Shown here: one piece after another, positions 43,001 through 52,773 of the stretch
How positions within the stretch are numbered: position 1 is the stretch's first letter
Layout of the letters: every line of letters starts with the position of its first letter
Assembly (NCBI GenBank): GCA_018806915.1
Contig: JAGKQI010000105.1
Coordinates: 2,356,001-2,420,000 of the forward strand
Length of the DNA: 64,000 nt
Origin: Phytophthora colocasiae
Taxonomy: Eukaryota > Oomycota > Peronosporomycetes > Peronosporales > Peronosporaceae
Reading direction: 5' to 3'
Made by a program: the position numbers and the translations under genes
Notes under the pieces: model-generated
The model's input: the letters and a program-made list of their open reading frames with translations, nothing else
What the model was told of the DNA's origin: nothing
Database searches by the model: none

Positions 43001-44153
43001 ATGGTTGACACAGTGCAGCAAGACATTTGTCGCCAGGTGTGCGAGGCACAGGAGAACTGGACGAGGATATATGACACAAGTGACAAGGCAACGTTGCCCT
43101 TTATCACGCTTACCTACGCGCAGAGTATTGATGGATCGCTAGCTGCGGAGAGAGGTAGTTTCACTGAAATGGATGCACAACGACAAGAATCGACTGCACC
43201 ACGGCTGATAACGTTTTGCGGTGGCTTCTAGGCAAGCCGACATTACTAAGTGGATCCGCGTCAATGAAGATGACGCACATGTTGCGCACAATGCACGATG
43301 GTATCATGGTGGGAGTGGGGACAATATTTGCAGACAATCCGTCGTTGAATGCTCGACTGGCTGAAGGTGGGTAGTGAGTATGACTGGAGATCGTGTTTCT
43401 CAAGCGTTGCCTGTTGTCAATCATGCAGGTAACAACCCGCGGCCTGTTATCATCGACACGAACCTACGTTGCCCGACGGATATCAAATTATTTACTCTGT
43501 CAACCTGTGAAAAGCCAATCTTGCTCTGTGCCAGAGGATTGCAGGACCCCGGTGAGGACACTGGTGCCTAGCTCGAAATGATTGTCCATGTCAAAGGGTT
43601 CCTTACGGAATACACTGTGTCTGGTGCAGAAACATTGAGGCGGAAACAGATTCTTGAGAAGCTTGGGGCCCGCATTATTGAATGCGAAACTACCCTCGGC
43701 GAAGATGCTTGCGCTCACGTAGATCTTCGCGATGCTTTCCGTACGTCTGGACCAACGATACCAATCGCAGAGGAGATATCTAACATATTTCTGCTTCTTT
43801 GCAGGTGTACTGAAGGAAAATAGCATCGACAGTGTTATGGTTGAAGGGGGGTCGGCCATCTTGACATCCTGCCTACGGGAGGCTACACAACGACCACTGA
43901 TTAACCTCGTTATCGTCACTATTGCTCCGACGTTCGTAAGTTATAGAGTTTCACACGAAAGCAATGAGAGCACAATGTTTCGTAGTTTCTGACAATGGTT
44001 TGTCGGCAGATCGGCGGTCTCCGAGCTGTGAGTGGCTTGCTATCCCCGAGCACATCAGTAGAGCCGACAGTGAGGATATTTCCCCGCCTAACACAGCCTC
44101 GCTACCATGTTCTGGAGGAAGATCTGGTAATACTCGGCCACCTTGAACACTAG
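43001..44153 (+). CDS. RIB7: Riboflavin-biosynthesis reductase RIB7 (RibD C-terminal domain), with in-frame TAG
   Basis: Exons 43001-43154, 43232-43366, 43429-43740, 43805-43935 and 44010-44153; in phase throughout, 240 codons plus stop if the internal TAG is ignored. Motifs fit the reductase that reduces the ribosylaminopyrimidine intermediate with NADPH: TYAQSIDGSLA, LRTMHDGIMVGVGTI, DNPSLNARL, NPRPVIIDT, VMVEGGSAIL near the C-terminal third. A TAG at 43569-43571 interrupts exon 3 right after LQDPGEDTGA; the same frame then resumes with plausible RIB7 sequence. No intron with correct phase removes it. So this is a nonsense allele, a pseudogene, read-through or a sequence error. The product should be a ~26-kDa cytosolic enzyme when complete. 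Confidence 0.8.
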
Positions 44154-44582
44154 CAGCTTTGAGACTTCTCAACCTTGCTCCATGAGATCGACGATAAAGT
44201 CGAACAGTGACTGCGACGCGGCGTTAACAAATAGAAATTCGACCCCAGTTCAACCTAACGGCTCAACAGCGCTACTGCAATACTGTAGCCAAGTTCTCCA
44301 TTTACGTTCCCTTCCGATCGTTCTCTTGTCGAAGCTCTTTCCTCAACCTACGCATAGTCGCCATCGACGCATTATTCTGTCCAATTAAAGGTTTTTCTCA
44401 CTATTTTCAGCCAATGACAGCTTGAACTTGTGGCTGACGACTGTGGAGGAGCACCTGCTATTTTAGAGATGTAGAACATGTGCCAATCGGACTCTGGAAG
44501 CGAAGCCACCACTCCCGCTACGCTGGCGTGTGCTTGAGCACATTAGTGTTTTCTCTCAACTGTCAGTCCACCAATTGATGCA
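44154..44582. other. Intergenic, no gene seen
   Basis: Spacer and promoter region between RIB7 and the trehalose phosphatase gene. No significant open frame or repeat noticed. Confidence 0.5.
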
Positions 44583-45687
44583 ATGGCCGCACCTACTACT
44601 GTTTCGGTGACTGCGTCTAAGGCACAGCCGTTGTCCGCCACCAATGAGCTCGAGCAGCCACGTCCCTCGCGCCGACTGTCCGTCACCAACGCGAACGCGC
44701 TGGCCAACTTTAGTGAGCTACAAACGCATTTCCGCGATCATCGCCTTGTGGTGTTTCTCGACTATGATGGAACGCTCACGCCTATTGTAAATGACCCGGC
44801 GCTCGCGCTGCTGTCGCCTACGATGAAGAATACGTTGGAGAAGCTTCGTGAGAAGTTTATTACTGGTGTCATTACTGGCCGATCACTGCACAAGATCCAG
44901 AAGTTTGTCAGTATCCCGCAGCTCTACTACGCTGGCAGCCATGGTTTTGATATTGAAGGTCCGGACGGCACTTCCATTAAGAACCAAGTGGCTGCACAAT
45001 TCCTCACGGACCTGCACCAGCTCCGTAGTGAACTTGGAGAAAAGATCAAAGACATTGCAGGTGCTGAAGTTGAAGACAATATTTTCTCCGTATCGCTGCA
45101 CTACAGGTGAGATAGCATGCTATGGTTGTTACAATATGGATACACAGTAGGTATCGATTGGACTGACCTGCATTCTATCCTTACAGAAATGTCGATCCGG
45201 CTTTGCGGCCGCTAATGTCAAGTCTCGCACACACTGCACGAGAGCAACACCCGCGCATTAGGTAAGGGATACCCAAGATCTATTGTTGCGTGAGCGAAAT
45301 GTAGTGATATTTTTGTTCTTTGTCAGGATGAACGAGGGTAAAATGGTCTACGAGTTTAAGCCTAAGATCGACTGGAACAAGGGCAAGGCGCTGCTCTGGT
45401 TGTTACAAGCACTCGGTCTTGACGAGCTTGACGACGTCTATACTATTTATATTGGCGATGACACCACGGACGAGGACGCATTCAGGCTCTTCCAGGCGCA
45501 CTACAACCGCAAGGGTGTAGGCATTGTCGTCACCGAGGAGAGCGTGTCCACGGACGCGTCGTTCACGCTGCGCGACACCAATGAAGTCTGCGAATTTCTG
45601 AACCGCTTAATCGCTTGTGGAGATCACGCGCAAAGTGCTCCAAGCAGCCCCCAGCATACCGAACCACCACCTGCACTGCAGCACTAG
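44583..45687 (+). CDS. Trehalose-6-phosphate phosphatase
   Basis: Exons 44583-45106, 45187-45261 and 45327-45687 give 319 residues. HAD-superfamily motifs are complete: nucleophile site DYDGTLTP (near 60), GVITGRS (second motif), Lys in the KPKIDWNKGKAL stretch, and GDDTTDEDAF as the metal site. It dephosphorylates trehalose-6-phosphate to trehalose in the cytosol. There is no synthase domain, so unlike the large plant/fungal bifunctional proteins this is a stand-alone phosphatase. The N-terminal ~45 residues are low-complexity and probably disordered; the C-terminal tail is Ser/Pro-rich. Middle exon boundaries are fixed by phase 2 on both sides. Confidence 0.92.
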
Positions 45688-46032
45688 CTTTTCAATTGAG
45701 TGTGAACAGCAGGCTCTTCGCCTTCAATTTAAGGCTCAATTTTTCTTTTGCGATTTTGTGCGCCAAGTACTCTTTGTCCTGAACATATCCTGAGTGCTCA
45801 GTCAGCATGTCCACTACATTTGTGCTTCAACGTCACTTTTACCATTGCGTTTCGATCGCATTTGTAGAGCAGGTCCGTTTTTAACGGTATCTTAAGTATA
45901 TAATCTTTGAATTGTATTACGATAAAGTGCTTTAAAGCTGTAAAAGTGTCAGTTGATCGTCTGCTACTTTGAACTTCACCTCCGCATTCCAGTTTCTGCG
46001 GTGGAGTGACCACAGCGCAGGTATTCGCCAAT
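45688..46032. other. Intergenic, AT-richer, no gene seen
   Basis: Contains the 3' region of the phosphatase gene and the promoter of the dioxygenase gene. GCATTCCAGTTT near 45983 resembles an oomycete initiator, about 50 bases before the next ATG. Confidence 0.4.
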
Positions 46033-47668
46033 ATGCGTCGCTTTTCCCGTGTTCTTCCTCGCGCTTGTGCTGCTGTGGCCTTTCAGCCTCGTGGTGTTGT
46101 GCCAACTCTTCAACGTGGCTGGATGCAAGGTATGTTTGCTTCAACTCATTAGCGATTTAGCAGTTTGTTGACTCAACTCTGTCGATGATCAGTGCCCCGC
46201 AACATCAATGCAATGCAGTGGCGCCAGGTCTCCAGTGTTTCGGAATCGCATGCTCATGACGAGCACCCATCCATTACCCAACAGGTGAGCTCTAGTATTG
46301 AACTGTGTGTGCACGAGAAGGAGACTGATGTTCGTCAATGAACAGCTTCTTGGGGTCGACGTACAGCACCGCGAGTTCATCACGCTACGCTGGCAAGACG
46401 GCAAGAGGAGCAAGTTCCATTTGTTGCACCTGCGTACGTGGTGCCCGTGCTCGGAATGTGGCCACCCGACAGGACAGCGGGTTGTCAATTGCTCAGAGAT
46501 TGACCAGGACGAGCTGGACATTGAAGAAGTATTTGGTGTGTGTTGTGTACGGGATACTGCTGTAATATTTGTGCTAATGAAGAATGTTATGGGTGTGTAG
46601 TCAAGGGAGAGACGTTGAACATTGTGTGGAGCGATGGTCACGAGTCCAGCTTTGAATGCAAATGGCTGCTCGAAAACAGCTACTCAGACTGGGCGTTAAA
46701 CCAACATGCGCATGATATGGCTACGACTCCACTAGCTCTTGATGCCCCTGTTCCTACGACTGAGTATGCTCGTATGATGGACACAAGCAACGATGAAGGT
46801 TTGTACGAGGCACTTCGCCAGGTAGTAGAGAATGGCTTCACTGTCATTTCCAACACGCCTTCGGTTCCTCGAGCAGTCAAGACACTAGCAGAACGTATTG
46901 CACCCGTCTCCCACTCGTTCCAATATGGTGACGTATTCGATGTGGTGGCAGAACCAAAGCCCGTAAGTTATGATGCACAGGCAGTTGCAATAGCTCGCTT
47001 CTGACTGTGTTCTGTGCTACTAGGTCAACATCGCTTACACTACGGTTTACTTAAAAAGTCACGTGGATCTGGCGTACTACGAATCTCCTCCTGGGTTCCA
47101 GTTCTTGCACGCGCTGCGCTTTGATGAGTCTGTCAAAGGTGGAGAGTCAACATTTGTGGATGTCTTCGCTGTTGCGGAGGAGTTCCGTCGACTTCACCCA
47201 GAGCACTTTGCTACCTTCTGCCGTGTGCCCGCGACGTTCAAAAAGCACCACGTTACCCGCGAGAAGGCAACGATAATGGAGTACCAGCGCCCTCACATCC
47301 AGTTGAACCACCGCGACGAGGTGGTTGCTGTTCACTGGAGTCCTCCGTTTGAGGGTCCGCTGAGAGTTCCGTTCGACGATGTTATGCCGTACTACGACGC
47401 CTACCGTGTCTTTCACGAACTTGTCGAAGGTGGTTCACATCGCTACGAGTTCAGGCTGAAGCAGGGAGACACTGTCATCTTTAATCAGCGTCGCGTTCTA
47501 CACGGAAGGAAGCAATTCACGCCGTGTTCAGACGGTGTGCGTCACCTCCAGGGCACCTACGTCAACATCGACGATGCGCTATGCCGCTACAACGTGCTTC
47601 GTACGCGCTTCGGCTCCGACGACCCCACTGCAAAGAATCAGCGCGTGTCCAACGGGAATTTCTCGTAA
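46033..47668 (+). CDS. Gamma-butyrobetaine / trimethyllysine dioxygenase (carnitine synthesis)
   Basis: Exons 46033-46129, 46193-46284, 46346-46535, 46601-46962 and 47024-47668 give 461 residues. The N terminus is an Arg-rich mitochondrial presequence (RRFSRVLPRACAAVAF). Residues ~85-200 form the GBBH-type zinc domain (TWCPCSECGHPTGQR). The TauD-like jelly roll follows: NIAYTTVYLKSHVDLAYYESPPG gives the proximal His-x-Asp of the Fe site, and RVLHGRKQF the distal His and the 2-oxoglutarate Arg. Both carnitine-pathway enzymes, gamma-butyrobetaine dioxygenase and trimethyllysine dioxygenase, share this layout; sequence alone does not decide which. A mitochondrial signal slightly favours trimethyllysine dioxygenase. 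Confidence 0.85.
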
Positions 47669-47758
47669 GGTTAACTCCTAAGATGTGGTTGAAGTTGGAC
47701 TCAGATCTGATCGCATATCTGAATACAATCTGATTCCATTGTGTGCCGATTGTGTACC

Positions 47759-50642
47759 ATGAAGCATATTGTGAACACACACATGGCGCACACGCTATTG
47801 CTGCGTCTGCTATGCCTGTGCGCCGCCTTGGGGGCGTATCTGTGCTCCAGTGGTCTACTGCGCCTTAATGAGGTGTTCTTCCAGAGCTCGGTGACCTCGT
47901 CATCTGACTGGGACGACCACAATGCTCATCTGGACGACCAGCAGGAGGGTGAAGCCGCCTACGACCGTCTTGTCGTCGTATTGATCGACGCACTACGAGC
48001 TGATATGGTGCTGGGCAGCGCGGCGATGCATGGTAATGAAGAGCGTAATAGACAGGCAGTGAAGGGGGAGTTGAGCGCTCATATGCCGTTCACTAGCAGC
48101 CTTGTGACGTCGGGAAGAGCTCTAGGGTATGTAGCACACGCTAGTGTCCCGACAGTGACAATGCCTCGGCTTAAAGCACTCGTAACTGGTAAAGCTCCAG
48201 CCTTTATTGATATTCTGAAGAATTTTAACTCGGCTGCTTTGGATGAAGATGCGAATTTGGTGTCGCTATTGGCAGCAAGCGGCAAGAGAATTGTGTTTTA
48301 TGGCGATGACACGTGGCTGAAGTTGTTCCCGGGGTCGTTTAAGCGCTCTGATGGCACATCGGGCTTTTATACGAGAGATACAGTAGAAGTGGATACTAAT
48401 GTGACTCGACATTTAAGTGAAGAGCTAGATCCGAGCATGCAGAATGAGAAGAGTGGAGATTGGGACGCATTGGTGTTGCACTATTTGGGATTGGATCATG
48501 TTGGGCATTTACGCGGGCCTAGATCACCCTTAATGAAAGATAAACTGCACGAGATGGATGGCGTTGTGAAGTTGGTAGTGGATTCTGTACGAGATCAAGA
48601 TGTACAAAGGATGAAAAATGATGACTCAGCAAGACCATCGTTGATTTTAGTTTGCAGCGACCATGGTATGTCGGAGGTTGGCAATCATGGTGGCGCCACC
48701 TTAGAAGAATCATCAGCGTTGCTGATGTTCATGCGTGGCGATGGCAAGCCCATGCACTCTTCTGATGGGCTTTCATACAAGCAGAAGCGCAACCAGGTGG
48801 ACCTGGTACCTACAATTTCTTCGCTTTTTGGTCTTTCCATCCCACTTTACAGTACGGGGTTGATGTTGGAAGATGTTGTTCGTGCTTCTACTGGGTCTAC
48901 GTCCCGTGGTGACGTATACTATTTACGTGCTTTATTGCGCAATTTCCAGCAATTATATGCTCTTGCCAGGATCAAGTTTCATGACACAGAATTGGCGAAC
49001 TTCGAGGAGAAGTTTAAAGAGCCACTGGATAAGCTTCGGCAGAGTATTCAACGAGGTGGAGGTGGATACGTTATGGAAGAGAAAGTTGCAGCGTCTGTCC
49101 TAGAAGCTTGTGAAGTCCTTCAAGCCAAAGTCGCTCAAAGCGATGGATCGGAGTACAACTTAAGCGCAATTTTTTCCGGTTTGGCTATCCTATTTATTAG
49201 TGGCGTTACTGTGCTATCGATGCTCATAAGGACTATAAAGGAAGAGATAAACACTATTGAGCACCGACAGAAGGATCTCTTTACTGTTCTCGGTGTGGGA
49301 GGATTTTTGTGGATTGCGAGTTTATCGTCAAGCTCTTCGATTGAGAATGAGCACGCAACAGCATTCTTCATGTCGACCTCATTGCTTATTGCAGTGGGCC
49401 TTGTCGTTTTACAGCAGAAGTCATCGACTGGTGCTTCATACCCCATTTCCGTCATTGGTTTGCTACTGGTACTTACAAGAATCCTTCGAGCACGCAACCA
49501 GATCATTAATTTCTGGAGACTCAATGGGCTCGATATCGACACGACCTTACCTGGAAACGAATTTGCCTCGGACGATTGTGTTTCGATCTTGTCGACCGCT
49601 CCCGTACTGCCTTCAGGCATTCTACCGCTAGGTGCCAGTGTGACTTTGATTTGTGGGGTTGTGCTCCAGAAAGCTGCTCGACTCATTTTAAACACTTTCC
49701 ACAAAGGAGCTATGTTACAGTTCTCTGTTGGAATTTGCAGTGGAGTATTGTTCGTGATTGGTATGGTCAATTGCCTACGAGTCAAAGAGCTATCTGATCC
49801 TGTGATGAGTGGCGACGTGAAAGAGTGGACAAGTTGGATACTGCTTGATGCAGATGCAGATGCTAGTGCACGCATCGTTTACGCTTGTGCTGTCTTCCTG
49901 GCCCTACTAGCGATTGCTGCAGGACAAAATCTGCGCCTTTCGCTGGTAGAGATGAGTACGTGGCTCCTGGTAGGCCTTCTTCAACGTGGTGCCAATTTTC
50001 CAACGCTTAGCCTCATTTGTGTACAAATGGAAGCAGTAGCGACGCTACTCAAGTGTGAACAAGTTGCCGTACTTCGGCAGAATGGCGTTGTTGTGGCGGG
50101 AATTGCTCTGTGGCTGTCTCAAGCAGCTTTCTTCGCGCTGGGCAACTCGCATTTGGTGACTACGATCGACATCAGCCAGTCGTACCATGGCTTGTCGTCA
50201 TATTCACAGAGTTTAGTGGGTGCGTTGACTTTCGTTAGCGTGTTTTCAGGTCCGCTTGTGTGCTTCGTGAATCTGTTCCAGTGGCTAGATGTTACAATAT
50301 CGTCAACGTTGACGGGATCATCAATGCCAAACACTAGAAGGGCTGCTTCTCTCGCGATTCTAAGCTACCAGATACTTCGGTTCGCCGTTTACACGTACGT
50401 ACAGTACACTGTGGTGATCATTGCTTATGTTGCTAACTTCTGTGTGGTGCGAATGAAGCATCGTGGTGTACTTTATGCGCTTTCACTTATTCATCTGGAG
50501 CGTGTTCGCTCCCAAGGTACGGGTTGCTACAGTATATGCAATTCGACTGCTACCAAGTGCTAACTCTGGGGTTTATTGGCAGATGCTCTACGAGTTTGCG
50601 CACCTCATTGTCTCGCTTGTTCTCGTTCTTTCGTTGCTGTAG
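47759..50642 (+). CDS. PIGG: GPI ethanolamine phosphate transferase, PIGG/GPI7 type
   Basis: Exons 47759-50394, 50459-50516 and 50583-50642 give 917 residues. The lumenal alkaline-phosphatase-like domain follows an N-terminal signal anchor: metal site VLIDALRAD, nucleophile Thr in PTVTMPR, GLDHVGH, and CSDHGMSEVGNHGG. Blocks KRIVFYGDDTWLKLFP and NVTRHL are specific for the GPI7/PIGG branch. Twelve or more membrane helices fill the C half. Two short introns at the 3' end must be removed to give the conserved FIWSVFAPK and a last helix; reading through yields an unrelated tail. It adds ethanolamine phosphate to the second mannose of GPI anchors in the ER. Start: first ATG of the frame. Confidence 0.9.
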
Positions 50643-50969
50643 CGCGTTGCTACTCAACAAAGTTACAATGCAGCTAACGTACAGCACGTAGTTCCTAGAC
50701 CGTCCATCTCAACCCAACCCAATAGATCATCAAGTGCATTTGAACCAAGAAAAAAGAGAGAAATATTCAACTACTTTAGCTCCTCGCTTGCATCCAGCAG
50801 CTTCTTCCCAACAGGACACCAGACAGACACAGGTCGCGTCTCTAGTGGCGCCCCCTTTCCTCAAAAAATATAGAAAATAGGCAAACGCGACTTGATGCTG
50901 AACTCCACGAGGCTCCAACGCGTCTCCCCCCGCCGCAAAAAAATGCAGGCAGGGCGAACCTTAATGCAT
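50643..50969. other. Convergent 3' regions of PIGG and eIF5A genes
   Basis: No gene seen; both flanking genes end here, so only 3' untranslated sequence and poly(A) signals are expected. Confidence 0.5.
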
Positions 50970-51452
50970 TTAAGCGCCAAGGTCCTCCTTCTTGGCAATG
51001 ATCTGCTCCGTGCCGCAAGCCTTCAGGACCGTCAGCACCAGCTGCTTGCCGTCGTCGAAGTCAGCGCGGATCTCGTCCGCAAAGGTCTCCGGGAAGGTAG
51101 GGAGCTTGATGTCCTCACGGGTCTCACCCGAGTCGTCCATCAGCGAGCAGAAGTCGTCATCCGTGATGTCAAGAAGCGTGTACTCAGCACGCGACACAAA
51201 GGGCACCGACGTGGTGTGCGTGGAGGGCACGATATCCTCGTACTTCTTGTTCGTGAAGATGTCAAGAGCCGTGAAGTTGCACTTGGCGTGACCGTGCTTG
51301 CCGGTCTTGGAGGTCGACACGCTCACAACCTTGCACGGGTGGCCCTTGATCATGATGAAGCCGCCCTTACGGATCTGACCAGCCTCAGACGGATAGGTCT
51401 CCGAAGCACCAGCATCGGTCGAGTGGAATTCGAAATCTTGCTCGTCAGACAT
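50970..51452 (-). CDS. EIF5A: Eukaryotic translation initiation factor 5A
   Basis: Intronless coding region, 160 residues, near the usual ~157. The hypusine loop SKTGKHGHAK holds the Lys (near residue 52) that deoxyhypusine synthase modifies, using spermidine as donor. The N-terminal SH3-like barrel (GGFIMIKGHPCKVVSVS) and C-terminal OB fold (YTLLDITDDDFCSLMDD) are complete. eIF5A helps ribosomes elongate through proline-rich stretches and terminate. Its need for spermidine links it loosely with the polyamine genes upstream, but no co-regulation can be seen. A strong initiator lies upstream on the minus strand. Confidence 0.97.
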   Translation of the reverse strand: MSDEQDFEFHSTDAGASETYPSEAGQIRKGGFIMIKGHPCKVVSVSTSKTGKHGHAKCNFTALDIFTNKKYEDIVPSTHTTSVPFVSRAEYTLLDITDDDFCSLMDDSGETREDIKLPTFPETFADEIRADFDDGKQLVLTVLKACGTEQIIAKKEDLGA

Positions 51453-52140
51453 TGTAGGTAGTTGTGGGGAAAGAACCTGAAAAGTTGGAATGATACACAA
51501 AATAATACAATTAGGTTTAATATGTTCATACTGCGTTGAACTCGATGCCTGCAGAAACTGGTGATGTAGATGCGTGTTGCCTGTACTAAAACACGAGAAC
51601 AGGCTGTGTCTGCACCACCAGGATCCGCTGAGAGGAGGGCGCTCGTACCTTGGGAAGGGGGAAACTTAACTGGGGATCCAAAACGGAGTGCGATCGCCAG
51701 CCAATTATCCGCCAGAGAAAGCCATCGGTAGAGCCACACAAAACAAACTCATATGATTGGGTAATATTCAAACGGAAAGCGCGCTTGATTAAATTTTCAA
51801 GCGCGCTTAACAAAATACATCAACAAGCATTGGACTAAAAAATGAAGCCATCGATATGGATAGAGACGGCTGTCATGTAATGCACGGCGTAGAGCGAACC
51901 AGCAGGAAAAGCCGCATGGTATGCACAGCTATACATGTAGCTGGTGACGGTGCTATCGAGCTATGATGTCGATGAACGGGCGTGAGATAGAAACGTTGCT
52001 ATTCAAAACTGCAAACACTACCGGTTGACGTACCGGTGGAAAGATCGTTTGTGTCAGTAGCTATTCGGTGGCGGGTCCATGTCGATTGGTGACATGAGTG
52101 TAGATACTCCCTTCCCCAGAATCAGAAAATCGATCTCGAG
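51453..52140. promoter_or_regulatory. Divergent intergenic region between eIF5A and cofilin
   Basis: Holds both promoters. TCATTCC, followed by AACTTTTC, on the minus strand (51493-51487) is a good oomycete initiator 35 bases before the eIF5A ATG. The other ~600 bases show no gene; the palindrome GCGCGCTTGATT...TCAAGCGCGC at about 51779-51808 is notable. Confidence 0.5.
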
Positions 52141-52638
52141 ATGGCAGAGCCTCACATGAAGACGGCGGGCGTGGCCCAGTACATCCGCCACCAAGACGAC
52201 GTCCCCGCTAACGCTATCGCCCCCACCGATGAAGTGGTGGCCGAGTTCAAGCAGCTCAAGATGCGACGCAAGTACCGTTACGTTTTGTTCCGAATTGAAG
52301 CCGACAAGGTGGTCGTGGATGGCACGGCTCCCCCTACAGCCTCATTCGCGGACTTTAATGCCGCACTACCCGACTCAGACTGTCGCTATGCTGTGTACGA
52401 CCACGAGTTCCTGACGGCGGACGGCCGGAAGTCCAGCAAGCTGTTCTTCGTCACTTGGATCCCGCAGAATTCGCACCCAGGCTTCAAGATGGCCTACACG
52501 CACGCTAAGAGCGCTATCCAAAGTGTATGTGAAGGATGCTTTGAGGTTAGCGCTGTTACTAAGAAGGAGGTGGCTCTGGGAATGGACATCAAGGACGGAA
52601 ACGCCTCTGACTCGGACAGCGAGTTCGAGGACGATTAA
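52141..52638 (+). CDS. Actin-depolymerising factor / cofilin
   Basis: Intronless, 165 residues. ADF-homology fold throughout: EFKQLKMRRKYRYVLFRI, CRYAVYDHEF, KSSKLFFVTWIPQ and KMAYTHAKSAIQS, the long actin-binding helix. A 15-residue acidic tail (Asp/Ser/Glu) extends beyond the fold. It binds and severs actin filaments in the cytoplasm. N-terminal ~20 residues precede the usual Ser of ADFs, so Ser phosphorylation control may differ. Convergent with the PHD-finger gene (136 bases apart). Confidence 0.95.
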   Translation: MAEPHMKTAGVAQYIRHQDDVPANAIAPTDEVVAEFKQLKMRRKYRYVLFRIEADKVVVDGTAPPTASFADFNAALPDSDCRYAVYDHEFLTADGRKSSKLFFVTWIPQNSHPGFKMAYTHAKSAIQSVCEGCFEVSAVTKKEVALGMDIKDGNASDSDSEFEDD

Positions 52639-52773
52639 GGGAATAGCTACTGTAGAGACACGTTGGTTGCATTCCTAGAGTCTATTCGGACAAGACGCAC
52701 TCGCCTATTGCTCTTGTGCTGTCTCCTCTATCAATTCAAAGCGTTCCAAAACTCTTTCTTGCATTAAAACGGA

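Noticed and set aside
43552..43571. A 20- or 44-base intron that would remove the RIB7 TAG
   Set aside because: Both are too short for the introns of this genome and both break the reading frame.
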